A program made the translations under genes and the position numbers. From positions 4,563 to 68,562 of the forward strand of contig JAZOWC010000068.1 of assembly GCA_045658985.1 (NCBI GenBank): a stretch of DNA of 64,000 nucleotides. The letters run 5' to 3'. Shown here one piece after another: positions 26,501 through 33,947 of this stretch. The notes under the pieces are model-generated. The model worked only from the letters and a program-made list of their open reading frames with translations, had not been told where the DNA came from and made no database searches. The DNA is from RGIG3513 sp045658985. GTDB lineage: Bacteria; Bacillota; Clostridia; Oscillospirales; Butyricicoccaceae. Each line of letters opens with the position of its first letter. Position 1 is the first letter of the stretch.

Positions 26501-27751
26501 GAGGCAAGCCTCAAACAGAGTGTTCATATCGGAGGTCAGGTAGGGCATCTTGAGCAGCTCGGACTTTTCGTCCCAGTACATCTGGATAGCCTCAGAGTGC
26601 TCCTTGCGGTTGGTGATGACGGGGTTGTGCTTTGCATAGGGATCGGTGTAGTACTTGCTGGAGGTATCCTGACGTGCGTAGGAGATCATGGGAACGACTA
26701 CGACGCCGGGGTTCATCTCCTTGCAGATGGAGTAGATGCTGTCGATAGCTGCAAAGTCGGAGTTTCTGGTGCTGGAGCTCTGTACCATACAGTAGTCACG
26801 GCCGAGCTGCATAACGATGAAGTCATAATGTCTCAGCTCGTACATAGCCTGAACGGTAAGGAAGCCGTCACCGACAAGGCCGCTCTCCCAGATGTTGTAG
26901 TTGGAGCCGACGGTCAGCTTGTCAACGGTAACGCCCTTGCCGCTGGCGCGGGCCAGAGTCTGCAGGAACAGAGCCGAGTCGTGAGCTGCGCCCTCGGTGG
27001 TGCGGTGCATAACGCCCGAACCGATCATCAGGACGGAGATGGTGCGGTCCTCGACCTCGACCTTGATGGTGTCGGACATGCTGCTTGCTGTAGCGCCGCT
27101 GGCGTTACGGGTACCTGTTACCTCACAGTATACCCAGTATTCCTTGCCCTTTTCCAGATTTCTGGGGAGGGCTGCGCCTGCTGCGGTCTGGCCCTCGATG
27201 AGAGTGCCGCCGCTGTTCTCGTTCTTGTCGTTGATGTACCACTTGAAGGTGTAGGAGTAACCACGGGTCTCCTTGACCTTGACCTCAACGCTGCCGCCTG
27301 CGAAGGGAGCAGCCTTGACGACCTCGGGCAGCTCCTCAAGTACGGGAACTACTGCGGGATCCATAGTCCAGGTTGCGGTGACGGTAAAGGGAGCTTCGAC
27401 AGCCTTGCTGAAGTCATAAGCTTTGCCGTCTACCTGCCACTCTTTGAAGGTGAAGCCGGTACGGGAAGGATCATAGGGTTTTTCCAGCTTCTCGCCCTTT
27501 TCAACCTTCTTGGTTGTGGGAGCGGAGCCGTCAGCCAGATCGATGGTGACCTCGATCTTCTCGGCCTTGGGAGGTTCGGGATCAACGGGGGGCTTGGGAT
27601 CTACGGGCGGATTGGGGTCTACGGGATCCTGAGTGCCGGGATCTACTGTGCCGGGTTCTTCTGTCTTGTCGCCGCAGGCGAAGGAAAACAGCAGAGCGCC
27701 GCAGAGCAGAACGAGCAGGCTCAGCTTGAGAATGCTTTTCAGTCTTTTCAT
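20534..27751 (-). CDS. Giant lipoprotein with seven SGNH-like modules
   Basis: A 2405-residue exported lipoprotein with its lipobox at Cys26, followed by a Pro/Asp linker (30-62). B-repeats lie at 67-130, 825-892 and 1826-1895, with an Ig-like region at 137-232. Seven SGNH-hydrolase-like (DUF4886-like) modules lie at about 237-486, 541-815, 927-1210, 1243-1525, 1550-1818, 1917-2160 and 2177-2405. Each has a first strand with FGG/VGS, a QxGRDFS block, an APYGH block and a C-terminal GSYLAACxxYAxxFxxSPVG helix. In most modules the nucleophile Ser and the catalytic His position look replaced (GNRAS where active enzymes usually have DxxH). Only module 6 keeps both GSLS and a DH pair. It may act as a glycan- or ester-binding surface scaffold or deacetylase. 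The role is unknown. Confidence 0.75.
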   Translation of the reverse strand: MKRLKSILKLSLLVLLCGALLFSFACGDKTEEPGTVDPGTQDPVDPNPPVDPKPPVDPEPPKAEKIEVTIDLADGSAPTTKKVEKGEKLEKPYDPSRTGFTFKEWQVDGKAYDFSKAVEAPFTVTATWTMDPAVVPVLEELPEVVKAAPFAGGSVEVKVKETRGYSYTFKWYINDKNENSGGTLIEGQTAAGAALPRNLEKGKEYWVYCEVTGTRNASGATASSMSDTIKVEVEDRTISVLMIGSGVMHRTTEGAAHDSALFLQTLARASGKGVTVDKLTVGSNYNIWESGLVGDGFLTVQAMYELRHYDFIVMQLGRDYCMVQSSSTRNSDFAAIDSIYSICKEMNPGVVVVPMISYARQDTSSKYYTDPYAKHNPVITNRKEHSEAIQMYWDEKSELLKMPYLTSDMNTLFEACLEETDINPWGNDVSDFADVYGSYLMACGLYATIFDESPVGVMCFDAGNFSVEPAKGVKLQALAAKHVLGIETETLPDVSGYVKYVDTWVDPDAPVDPKDLDPAYKYPNPTELSTYPVTKPTGGEMNVLMFGGYPIGVYNMEKTLVEMMEKEENKKVNLTITWLGHSSESTTYNLYELFESSSRSDINTISFGSYGAKMQDALTSKKLDYVIIQSGRDFSMENDNSRTNNIISATKFAILAAKMNPDVKFIIYAPYGHNANFSDFYTIGSLEQHVPFINSEAEAMRDSIVNGGYLPASQVKIAYVSDAFLNYSDNPDDITNDLYQKKNVIATRANTGNRASEAGAYLAAATIYSTIYDKSPVGMTYSGYAGGSQNAPGVVTDGAMLLKLQKTAHKTVFGTEYEGTVSTQSTLNFYTNGGSEVASITAEAGSVIEAPKDPTKGDLLFAGWFYDPDFNTRFSFMSGKMPLGNVTIYGAWANKDGIVQEKPVDKTPAPTYTLPADTTAPVSTDGDSIRVWSFGGPMFGSYNMINTLTEMIKEGTGKEVIADTEAYLVHNTTSTTWNLYELFDSSVQSKEDEIKFSSSTTGKRVNEELTTNAYDVLVIQMGRDFSLIEGSTSYNKNVIAVRKIAKLAAAKNPNVKVLLVAPYGHTATWEDFKTYNIDNHAKHVKFINYEAFRAYEALKNDGIANVEIVSVGNLFECYSDKAVDIYKDLFREPNTVTSRGNTGNRASAKGSYLAAAGIYAAMFDKSPEGLTTLGRDILNAEGGITTDCKVDATTAAALQKLAADYVLGGKVPTEKPDQKVTLTPEPADPVTPPTVVPTEPDDIVDIFVFGGHPMGSYGTTATLTNMLKEATGKEVKVHVDAYLGHTSTATTYNVWELFVSSARNSATDMTFGSGSSAQKAMQKLQEVSFDYVLIQTGRDFSLVEGSSYDGMVEYAAAKIAKLAAQKNPNVKIILVAPYGHQANFADLTNPVVTNHKTHVKYIDQEAASVAGYILSQGYAKNVEIVSLGSLFEAYSDDAAVIKAELFREPDAETGRKNVGNRSNPAGSYLAACGIFTAMLDQSPVGLKTTGTVGKNSAGEITWDANVDAATAAKLQALAAQVVSGGTAQPKPVDPTPEKPQEVEDKTVEGAVNMYVFGGMMMGSYNMTDTLVQMIEAGQGKPVNIVKAQATHGTTWTTYNLYELFASSARSSETDMTISSTDTKNGFASTKFDYIVLQSGRDFSINSESSKTQNILSAYKLAKIAYDKNPNVKVIIAAPYGHQANFADFTNVTVTDHKTHAALITAEAEEMAQFIKDKGIANVVVVSIADLFEAYSDDAAVIKADLFREPNDVATRANVGNRSTPKGSYLTASAIYAAMFGETPVGVGALGSNIGGVDATVDVETAIALQKLATKFVLGIEVEAATAFTVTFDTDGAGEIEAVTAEMGTALTAPETPVKAGYVFKGWYTDAALNNEFSFDGAVMPYGGLTLRAKWLTEKEATRPAYWVAPNAKEYNDTDLTVLMVGSLSMTYSSTSYSFDTTEYVGELLEKAGYEAEIRTVVGNGAWNIWETGLVGDGYSKVRAQLQDGEVDVIVLQVGRDNAVIHSSTANSDITALKGIIDLAKAYNPNVKIVLDVMFARQDLTKYKFADVNITTRTEHADAINKLVKEKVLPAVGTDVTVMSLANAFERCIANTEIDPYVSLSVDHASNEGSYLIACCMYTAITGKSPVGIMRFESDNYSVKPTVGAKLQAIAAEVVLDLDKVDPAPVTDSYKERTVTNVLLAGAALTDSDVADMLAEIAEETGKELYVMAIPGIESLEQAAQNAALSTQLLYSGVEYDYVIVEAGKDKVLFDTAAFDAEAAAAKAVRELALQNNAKAKVMIVAPAARQNTVSQYFRDQVNNNGISDRTDYADLIEANTKKLAGDTDIVISYATAVEACLAQGVNPYTNSISDTIDIEGGYLLACSVYAEIFQATPATVVYVPEGISAADAAAIQNAAVMAILG

Positions 27752-27831
27752 ACGCTTTCTCCTTTTTTGTAATGAGTTTGCGATTGTTTTTCGTGCTTTT
27801 GGTTTGCGGGACAGTGTTTGCTGTAGGTTGT

Positions 27832-27868
27832 ATCCGTCGGGGTATCGGGGTTCAATACCCCGACGGAT
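27832..27868 (-). terminator. Stable hairpin between the two giant surface-protein genes
   Basis: A perfect 14-bp stem (27832-27845 with 27855-27868) lies 16 bases after the stop of the SLH protein gene. A T-run is lacking, so it may act as an mRNA 3'-end stabiliser or processing site rather than a full terminator. Confidence 0.55.
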
Positions 27869-27884
27869 GAATTGGAATCAAAAC

Positions 27885-30800
27885 TTAGTCGATGACGTGA
27901 GTGTCAACGAGAACGTCTGCCCAGTACTTGATGATGGAGCCGACGAAGTAGTCGGATACGCTCCAGGAGTTTCCGCTTTCGCTGGAGTTCTTGAATCCGG
28001 AAGGAGCGGCAACTGCATCAAGATCGATGTCTACCATCATCTTTGCAACCATGTTGTACAGCATTGCTGCGCCTGCGGGGCCCATGTTGCGCTTGTTGGC
28101 ATCGCTGTAGTTGTTGACCAGCAGCGAGTAGCTTGCGGTGGAGCTGCTTGCCATATTGGATGCATCTGCTGCGGCAACGTTTGCTGCTTCGCCGAATCTG
28201 AGCAGCTTGATATCGATGTCAACCTCGTTGCTCTCGAGGGCTGCCTTGATCTTGTCGGCATTTGCGCTGATCTTGGTTACCTGCGCTGCAGCAGAACCGT
28301 ACTTGCTGATATCATCTGCGTGGCCGGAGCCGGTTGTTGCCAGAATGATCATCTCACCGTCGGGGTTGTGATCATACAGCATTTTTTCCAGACGGGCAAT
28401 ATTGGTAAGCTCGCTGTTGTAGGTGCTGGTGTAGATCAGACCGCCTCTGCGGTTTACAGCCACAAGTACGTAGTCCCACTTGAATACGCCGTAATCCACG
28501 TCATTGTGAACGGTGTTGTTGTCTACTGCATCCAGGAACTTGCCGACCGATCCGCCTGTGGAGAACTCGCCGTCATCCTTGACGGTGAACAGCTCGCTCA
28601 TCAGGTACAGACCGCCGGTTGCGGTATTGTTGACTGTGGGAGTGTAGCCTGCGTTGATGAGCAGGTCTCTCAGCCACTTGTGAGCATTCATATAAGATGC
28701 TGTTGCATAGCTGTCACCGACCATCATAAGGTTGATTGTCAGCTTTGCGGTATCAGCAACCTTGACTGTGAAGGTATCAACTGCGGTCTCGTTGGAAACG
28801 GTGACCTTGATTGTATCCTTGTCGGGAGTTACGGGTACGCTGATGATAGCTGTGCCGTCTTCGCCCACTGTTGCAAAGCCTACGCCTGCTTCGCTCTGTC
28901 CGATGACGGTTGCGCCCTCGGGGCCGGTTGCGATCAGCTCAACGGTGTGGCTGTTCTGCTTGCCGTTGTAACGGAGAGTGCCGTCCAGAGTCATTGTCTC
29001 GCCCGCTGCGATCGCATCGCCGCCTGTGAGACCTGCGTTGAGTGCATTGGGTGCCAGAGCAACTGTTGCGCCCAGTCCGTCGCCCTCTACGGTGAACTGA
29101 CCGAGAGCAATGTTCTTGGCATAACCGTAAGCTGCGCCGCCTGTTACGTCAGCGGTGACTGTGTATGTGCCGGGTCTGGTGGGAACGCCTGCTGCGCCGT
29201 TGAACTTGACGGTGACTTCGCCAACGCCCTCAGCGGCTTCTACTGCGCCGGTTGCGCTGTCAAAGGTCAGCTGTGCAGCGGTGACTGCAGGCTTGCCGGT
29301 TACGAACATATCTGCGATCTGCAGAAGCAGGGTTGCTGTATCCTGAGCAATTGTATAACCCTCAGAGCCCAGAGTCTCGATGTCGAGAACGCTCTCGCTG
29401 AGGATAGCACCTGTCAGAACGGCTGCGTTCAGATATGCGCCGCTTGCGCTGGGTCTGTTGCGCTTTGCGGAGAATGCTCTGCCGCCCTTGCCTTCTGCGG
29501 TGGAGTAGAGATCGTCTTCGACGCCTTCGTTGAGGATGTAGTACTCGACTGCATCGACTACGTTGGCGATCTTGACCTCGACCTTGTTCTCTGTGTCGGC
29601 TGCATTCAGCTTGTCACGGATCATCTGTGCACGGCACTGAACAACGTCTGCGCTCTTTTCACGGCTGTTAAGTGCGAACCAAGCGGTGCTTCTCAGATAG
29701 GGGAAGTCAGTATTCTGCTTGTACTCATAGCCGCGCAGGTTGTAGCTGGTTTCGGAGAAGCCCTGTCTGATACCCATCTGTGCAAAGAGGATGAGTTCTG
29801 CGCCGGGCTGATTCTCAGCGATAAGCTCCTGCAGGCAAAGCAGAGCATTGTCCTCGAGCTTGATATAGTCGCCCTTCATACCTGTATAGGTATTGTTTAC
29901 TTCCATGATGTAGTAATCATAGGGCTTGGCGCCGGTAAGGGTATTCTTGAGTGTGGAGTTGGAGACACCGCTCACTGTAGTGCCGGAGCGGCTGAAGAGC
30001 TCCCAGGAGTTGTAGCTCGAAGAAGTAGAATCCCAGCTGAGACCGTTGGCAGCTATGTCAACGCTTGTGCCGAGCTTTTCTTCCAGCATAGCTTCCATAG
30101 TTCTCATAAGGCCGTTGCTGTACAGCATCCATGTGCTATGCATATAGATGTTGATGTCTGCCCAGAGTTCTGCGCTGACACCGACGATCAGCTCTGCTGC
30201 CATCTCGTTGTCCTCGTCATAGACGTAGACGGTAACGGTGGTCTCGCCGCTTTCGAAGGCGTACAGAACCTCTGCAGTACCCTCTGCGGATGCGGTGAAC
30301 TCACGGACATCGGTCTCACCGTTCTTAAGGCCGATCAGCTCAAACTTGGCATTGGGGATCAGCTTGCTCAGCTTGAGGACTGCGGCGTGATGCTCGGTTG
30401 CATCGAAGCCTGCGCCTGTCAGGTCGGCTGCATATTCCATGTAGCCCTTGACGGTTTCTTCCTCAAAGCGAACGCCGTTTGCCAGAGTCTCGTTGGTAAA
30501 TCCGTCAACCTCGGTGGTTGTGTCGATCTCAACGACGGGGTTCTCAACACCGGTCTTGGACCACTTGCCGGTGAAGGTTGCGCCGCCCAGAGGCATTGTG
30601 AAGGTGCCGTCTGCAACATCTGCATCGTAGGTTACCCAGCCGCCGAATGCGTAGCCTTCCCATACGGGATCAGCTTCGACAGAGACGGTGGAGCCCCACA
30701 TGTAGGACTTGGTCTCGGGGAGATTGGGCTTGTTGGTATTGTTGAAGTAGTTGCCGTAGGCATAATCTACTGTGTAGTACTGTCTGTCATAGTATACTTT

Positions 30801-33611
30801 GAATACTGCGCTGCCATCGTTCTCCAGCAGGCCAACACGTCTGCCGTCGGGATGGTTTGCATTCTCCTGATAGCCGTCGATGTACTTTGCCTCGGCATAG
30901 AAGACGGAGCCGTCAGCCTTGCCAAGGAGGTTATCGGTATAGCCCAGGGTGTAGGTCTCACCGTCTGCATTCTGCAGGTAGTGCTCGACCTTGTAGGTTA
31001 CGTACTTGGAAGAAACATACTGCTGGATCATCAGCGCTGCTTCCGCAGGGGTCAGACCCAGTCTCTCAAGGTCTTCCACAGTCTCTGCCTCATCGGCTTT
31101 GTCGAGAGCGCCCACGCCGTTGCCCAGATACTGGACACCTACAGGAGATTCTTCGGTCACGGCCTCATAGAGGAGGCAGGCCAGCAGGTAGGAGCCCAGA
31201 GCGCTTGCGCGGTTACCGGTATCAAGACCTCTGTGGTAGCCGGCGCTGGTGGTGGCGTTGTTGGAGGGACGGTAGAGATCATCGGTGATCTTGTCAAGAT
31301 CGGTGCTGTAGTTTGCAAAAGAGTTGGATGCATACACGAGCTTGACGGGCTTGTTGAGGTAGCCGTCTGCGTCGATATCGGCCTTCATCTGATCGGCCTC
31401 AATATTGATAGCCGCTACGTGCTCATAGTATGTATCGATGTGGGTGTTCTTGGTACCTGCGCTGAAGTCCTTTGCCAGACCGACGGTATGAGCATAAGGA
31501 GCGATCAGGATCACCTGACAGTCGGGATTGATGTCGGCTGCCATCTTGGCGATCTTGCGGACTGCGTAATTGTTGTATCTGGAGTCGCCTGCCCACATCA
31601 GAGAGATGTTCCTGCCTGTGTCAAGAATGACGTAGTCAAAAGCTTTGGACTCCAAAGCGGCCTTGAAAGTCTGAGCGGTGGAGCCTGTACCGAAGGTATA
31701 ATCGTTGAGATTATCTCTTGCGGAGGAGGCAAACAGCTCGTATACGTTCCAGGTGCCGGAGGTGCTGGTATGACCGCAATAGTCGATTGTGGTGTTGTAC
31801 TTGACGCCCTTCTCGGTCAGCATATTTCTGAATGTGCTGTGTGCGTTGTAGGAACCAAGTATATGGTCACCGAACATAAAGATGTTGAGAGCCTCGTCCT
31901 TGACTGTGACGGAAGCGATCTCAGAATTGCTGGTGGCGGTCTTTTCGCCCAGATAGGATGTAGCTTCGCAGTAGTAGTAGAAGGTCTGGCCGAGCTTGGA
32001 GCTGTCGGTGGGCTTGATAACCAGATTTCTGGAGGTTGCGCCCGATACGGGTACGCCTTCGTACTCGGGGGTCAAGCTCATGTACCACTGATAGGTATAG
32101 CCGTGATCCTTCTCCTCATCGACTGCGGCGGTGAGGGTGATGTCCTTGCCGTAGTACTTGGTGGAGGATTCGGCGGGATTTACGGTGAATACTGCGGGAA
32201 CGGGATCGGGGGTGATAACGGGACGCTCAACTGTGGGAGCAGAACCGGGCAGGGCTGTACTGCTGCCTGCTGCGACTGCGCCGCCGTTGGCGGTAACGTT
32301 GGCGGACTCTGCGCCTGCTGCAACGACTGTACCGAAGGTGCTTACTGCGATGTCGGTGCCGTTGGCGGTAACTGTGCCTACGCTGCCCCAGCCGGAAACC
32401 TCAACGCCTGTGCCGTTGGCGGTAACTGCGCCGATGTCTGCGCCGATCTCAGCCTTGACGGTGGTATCGGTTGCGGTCTTGTCGTCTGCGATCAGGCCAA
32501 CAACGCCCACGACGGACACCTTGCTGCCATCGCCGCTGACGCTGACTGTATCAATGATGCCGTGAACGCCGACGTTCAGTACCGAGCTGTCAACTGCAAC
32601 GCTGTCTGCCTTGCCGTTGATATTCAGAGCGGCATTCTTGCCGTTTGCCACGGCTGCGGTGACGGTTGCACCCTCTGCAACGGTGACGGATGCACCTGCG
32701 TTGGCTGTAACGATGTCTGCCTCGCCCTTGACAGTGACCTTGCCGCCGTTGGCAACAAGGCTGCGGAGGTCTGCAAAGTCAGCGGTAACGCTGCCTGCCA
32801 CGCCGCCCACTACCAGAGTGCCGTCAAAGGTACCCTTTACGGTAACAGCCTCGTCTGTGGCGATAACTGCCAGACCTGTGCCGCTGACGGTGTGTGTGCC
32901 GCCCTCGGTGATGTAGTCGGTAATCAGACGGTCGGAAATAACTGCCATCTCGCCGCGTACGATGGAGCCCTGTGCGTTGATATAGCCGTTCTCATCGCCC
33001 TTGATGATTCCTGCTGCGATGAATGCGCCCATATAACCGGCTGCCCAGTCGGAGACCTCTTCTTTGCCGCTCAGGGAGCAGAAACGGAGAGCCGACTTGT
33101 TCTCGGTCACACCGAGAGCACGGCCTTTGAGGGTGACGTACTCTTCACGGGTGAGCTGATCCTCGGGACGCATGGAGCTGATGCCGTCACCCTGCATGAT
33201 GCCCTCAAGATACAGAGCATAGATGTAAGGAGCGTACCAGGCGTCTGCGGGAACGTCTGTAAACTTGGCAAAGAAGTCGGCAGGTACGTCCTGCAGCTTG
33301 ATGCCGGCGGTAAGTACGATAACTTTGGCTGCCTCTCCGCGCTTGGCGGTATTGCCGCCTGCAAAGAGGTTGTCGCCGACGCCGTTGAGAACGCCGACTT
33401 CTGCCCATCTCTGAGCAGCAGCCTCATAATATGTGCCTGCCGTATCCGCAAATGCGCCCTCTTCGGGAGCTGCGGTACCGGGGGCAGTGCCTGTAACAGG
33501 TGCAGCCGTAGTCACAAAGAATGTGTCTGCCTCTGTCGCCGCTGCGGTCGGCATTACCGAGAGCAGCATGGCAATGGCAAGTACCAATGCCGAAATGCGT
33601 TTTTTCATCAT
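27885..33611 (-). CDS. SLH-domain surface protein with three SGNH-like modules
   Basis: A 1908-residue exported protein with a cleavable signal peptide (about 1-25). Three S-layer-homology domains (about 52-100, 112-165 and 180-230) should anchor it to the cell wall. Next come a repetitive beta-solenoid-like region rich in V, T, A and G (240-450), an Ig-like domain (475-570), SGNH-like module A (574-825; starts FMFGDHILGSYN), a MucBP-like plus B-repeat stretch (870-1018), a spacer, module B (1152-1438), Ig-like domains (1442-1620) and module C (1625-1865). Module C has a proper GDS motif (VGDSYATAS), so it may be active. Modules A and C lack an obvious catalytic DxxH. AAAGGAGG precedes two adjacent ATG codons, and 33608 is an equally good start. 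Confidence 0.78.
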   Translation of the reverse strand: MMKKRISALVLAIAMLLSVMPTAAATEADTFFVTTAAPVTGTAPGTAAPEEGAFADTAGTYYEAAAQRWAEVGVLNGVGDNLFAGGNTAKRGEAAKVIVLTAGIKLQDVPADFFAKFTDVPADAWYAPYIYALYLEGIMQGDGISSMRPEDQLTREEYVTLKGRALGVTENKSALRFCSLSGKEEVSDWAAGYMGAFIAAGIIKGDENGYINAQGSIVRGEMAVISDRLITDYITEGGTHTVSGTGLAVIATDEAVTVKGTFDGTLVVGGVAGSVTADFADLRSLVANGGKVTVKGEADIVTANAGASVTVAEGATVTAAVANGKNAALNINGKADSVAVDSSVLNVGVHGIIDTVSVSGDGSKVSVVGVVGLIADDKTATDTTVKAEIGADIGAVTANGTGVEVSGWGSVGTVTANGTDIAVSTFGTVVAAGAESANVTANGGAVAAGSSTALPGSAPTVERPVITPDPVPAVFTVNPAESSTKYYGKDITLTAAVDEEKDHGYTYQWYMSLTPEYEGVPVSGATSRNLVIKPTDSSKLGQTFYYYCEATSYLGEKTATSNSEIASVTVKDEALNIFMFGDHILGSYNAHSTFRNMLTEKGVKYNTTIDYCGHTSTSGTWNVYELFASSARDNLNDYTFGTGSTAQTFKAALESKAFDYVILDTGRNISLMWAGDSRYNNYAVRKIAKMAADINPDCQVILIAPYAHTVGLAKDFSAGTKNTHIDTYYEHVAAINIEADQMKADIDADGYLNKPVKLVYASNSFANYSTDLDKITDDLYRPSNNATTSAGYHRGLDTGNRASALGSYLLACLLYEAVTEESPVGVQYLGNGVGALDKADEAETVEDLERLGLTPAEAALMIQQYVSSKYVTYKVEHYLQNADGETYTLGYTDNLLGKADGSVFYAEAKYIDGYQENANHPDGRRVGLLENDGSAVFKVYYDRQYYTVDYAYGNYFNNTNKPNLPETKSYMWGSTVSVEADPVWEGYAFGGWVTYDADVADGTFTMPLGGATFTGKWSKTGVENPVVEIDTTTEVDGFTNETLANGVRFEEETVKGYMEYAADLTGAGFDATEHHAAVLKLSKLIPNAKFELIGLKNGETDVREFTASAEGTAEVLYAFESGETTVTVYVYDEDNEMAAELIVGVSAELWADINIYMHSTWMLYSNGLMRTMEAMLEEKLGTSVDIAANGLSWDSTSSSYNSWELFSRSGTTVSGVSNSTLKNTLTGAKPYDYYIMEVNNTYTGMKGDYIKLEDNALLCLQELIAENQPGAELILFAQMGIRQGFSETSYNLRGYEYKQNTDFPYLRSTAWFALNSREKSADVVQCRAQMIRDKLNAADTENKVEVKIANVVDAVEYYILNEGVEDDLYSTAEGKGGRAFSAKRNRPSASGAYLNAAVLTGAILSESVLDIETLGSEGYTIAQDTATLLLQIADMFVTGKPAVTAAQLTFDSATGAVEAAEGVGEVTVKFNGAAGVPTRPGTYTVTADVTGGAAYGYAKNIALGQFTVEGDGLGATVALAPNALNAGLTGGDAIAAGETMTLDGTLRYNGKQNSHTVELIATGPEGATVIGQSEAGVGFATVGEDGTAIISVPVTPDKDTIKVTVSNETAVDTFTVKVADTAKLTINLMMVGDSYATASYMNAHKWLRDLLINAGYTPTVNNTATGGLYLMSELFTVKDDGEFSTGGSVGKFLDAVDNNTVHNDVDYGVFKWDYVLVAVNRRGGLIYTSTYNSELTNIARLEKMLYDHNPDGEMIILATTGSGHADDISKYGSAAAQVTKISANADKIKAALESNEVDIDIKLLRFGEAANVAAADASNMASSSTASYSLLVNNYSDANKRNMGPAGAAMLYNMVAKMMVDIDLDAVAAPSGFKNSSESGNSWSVSDYFVGSIIKYWADVLVDTHVID

Positions 33612-33725
33612 GGTGCCTCCTTTATTTTTCTCCTAATGACGGGTAGGAGTTATATACAATCGCGAGCCGCCGTACGGTGTGCCTTACGACAAAAACAGAC
33701 AACAACTCACTATAATTGTAGTTAA

Positions 33726-33891
33726 AAATATAATACCATAATTAATTTTTTATTACAAGATTTTTACCAGTTGTACACCCCTGCCAAAATGTACAATTTG
33801 ACAGGCTTTTTTTGTGCAATTTGACGATAAAATCGTATGGTCAGGCTCAAAAACCCCAAAAATATTTTAAGAATTCTTAATTTTTACTTGT
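33726..33891. other. AT-rich intergenic region without visible genes
   Basis: Between the SLH protein gene and the peptide-binding protein terminator I see only AT-rich sequence likely to hold the SLH gene promoter. No clear -35/-10 pair could be fixed. Confidence 0.4.
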
Positions 33892-33931
33892 AATAAAGCC
33901 GCCTGTTCGGCGGAGAACAAGCGGCTTTATT
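33892..33931 (-). terminator. Terminator of the peptide-binding protein gene
   Basis: An 11-bp stem (AATAAAGCCGC with its complement at 33921-33931) encloses a second small stem. ACAAGTAAAAA follows on minus, and the outer arm provides the T-rich segment. Confidence 0.7.
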
Positions 33932-33947
33932 ATATAATTGTTAAGAA

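Noticed and set aside
20528..33725. Very long open frames on the plus strand opposite the two giant genes
   Set aside because: They lie in the exact antisense codon register. Sense-strand codon bias (no TTA, CTA or TCA) keeps them open. They have no signal peptide, ribosome binding site or domain pattern, and the minus-strand proteins have clear modules.
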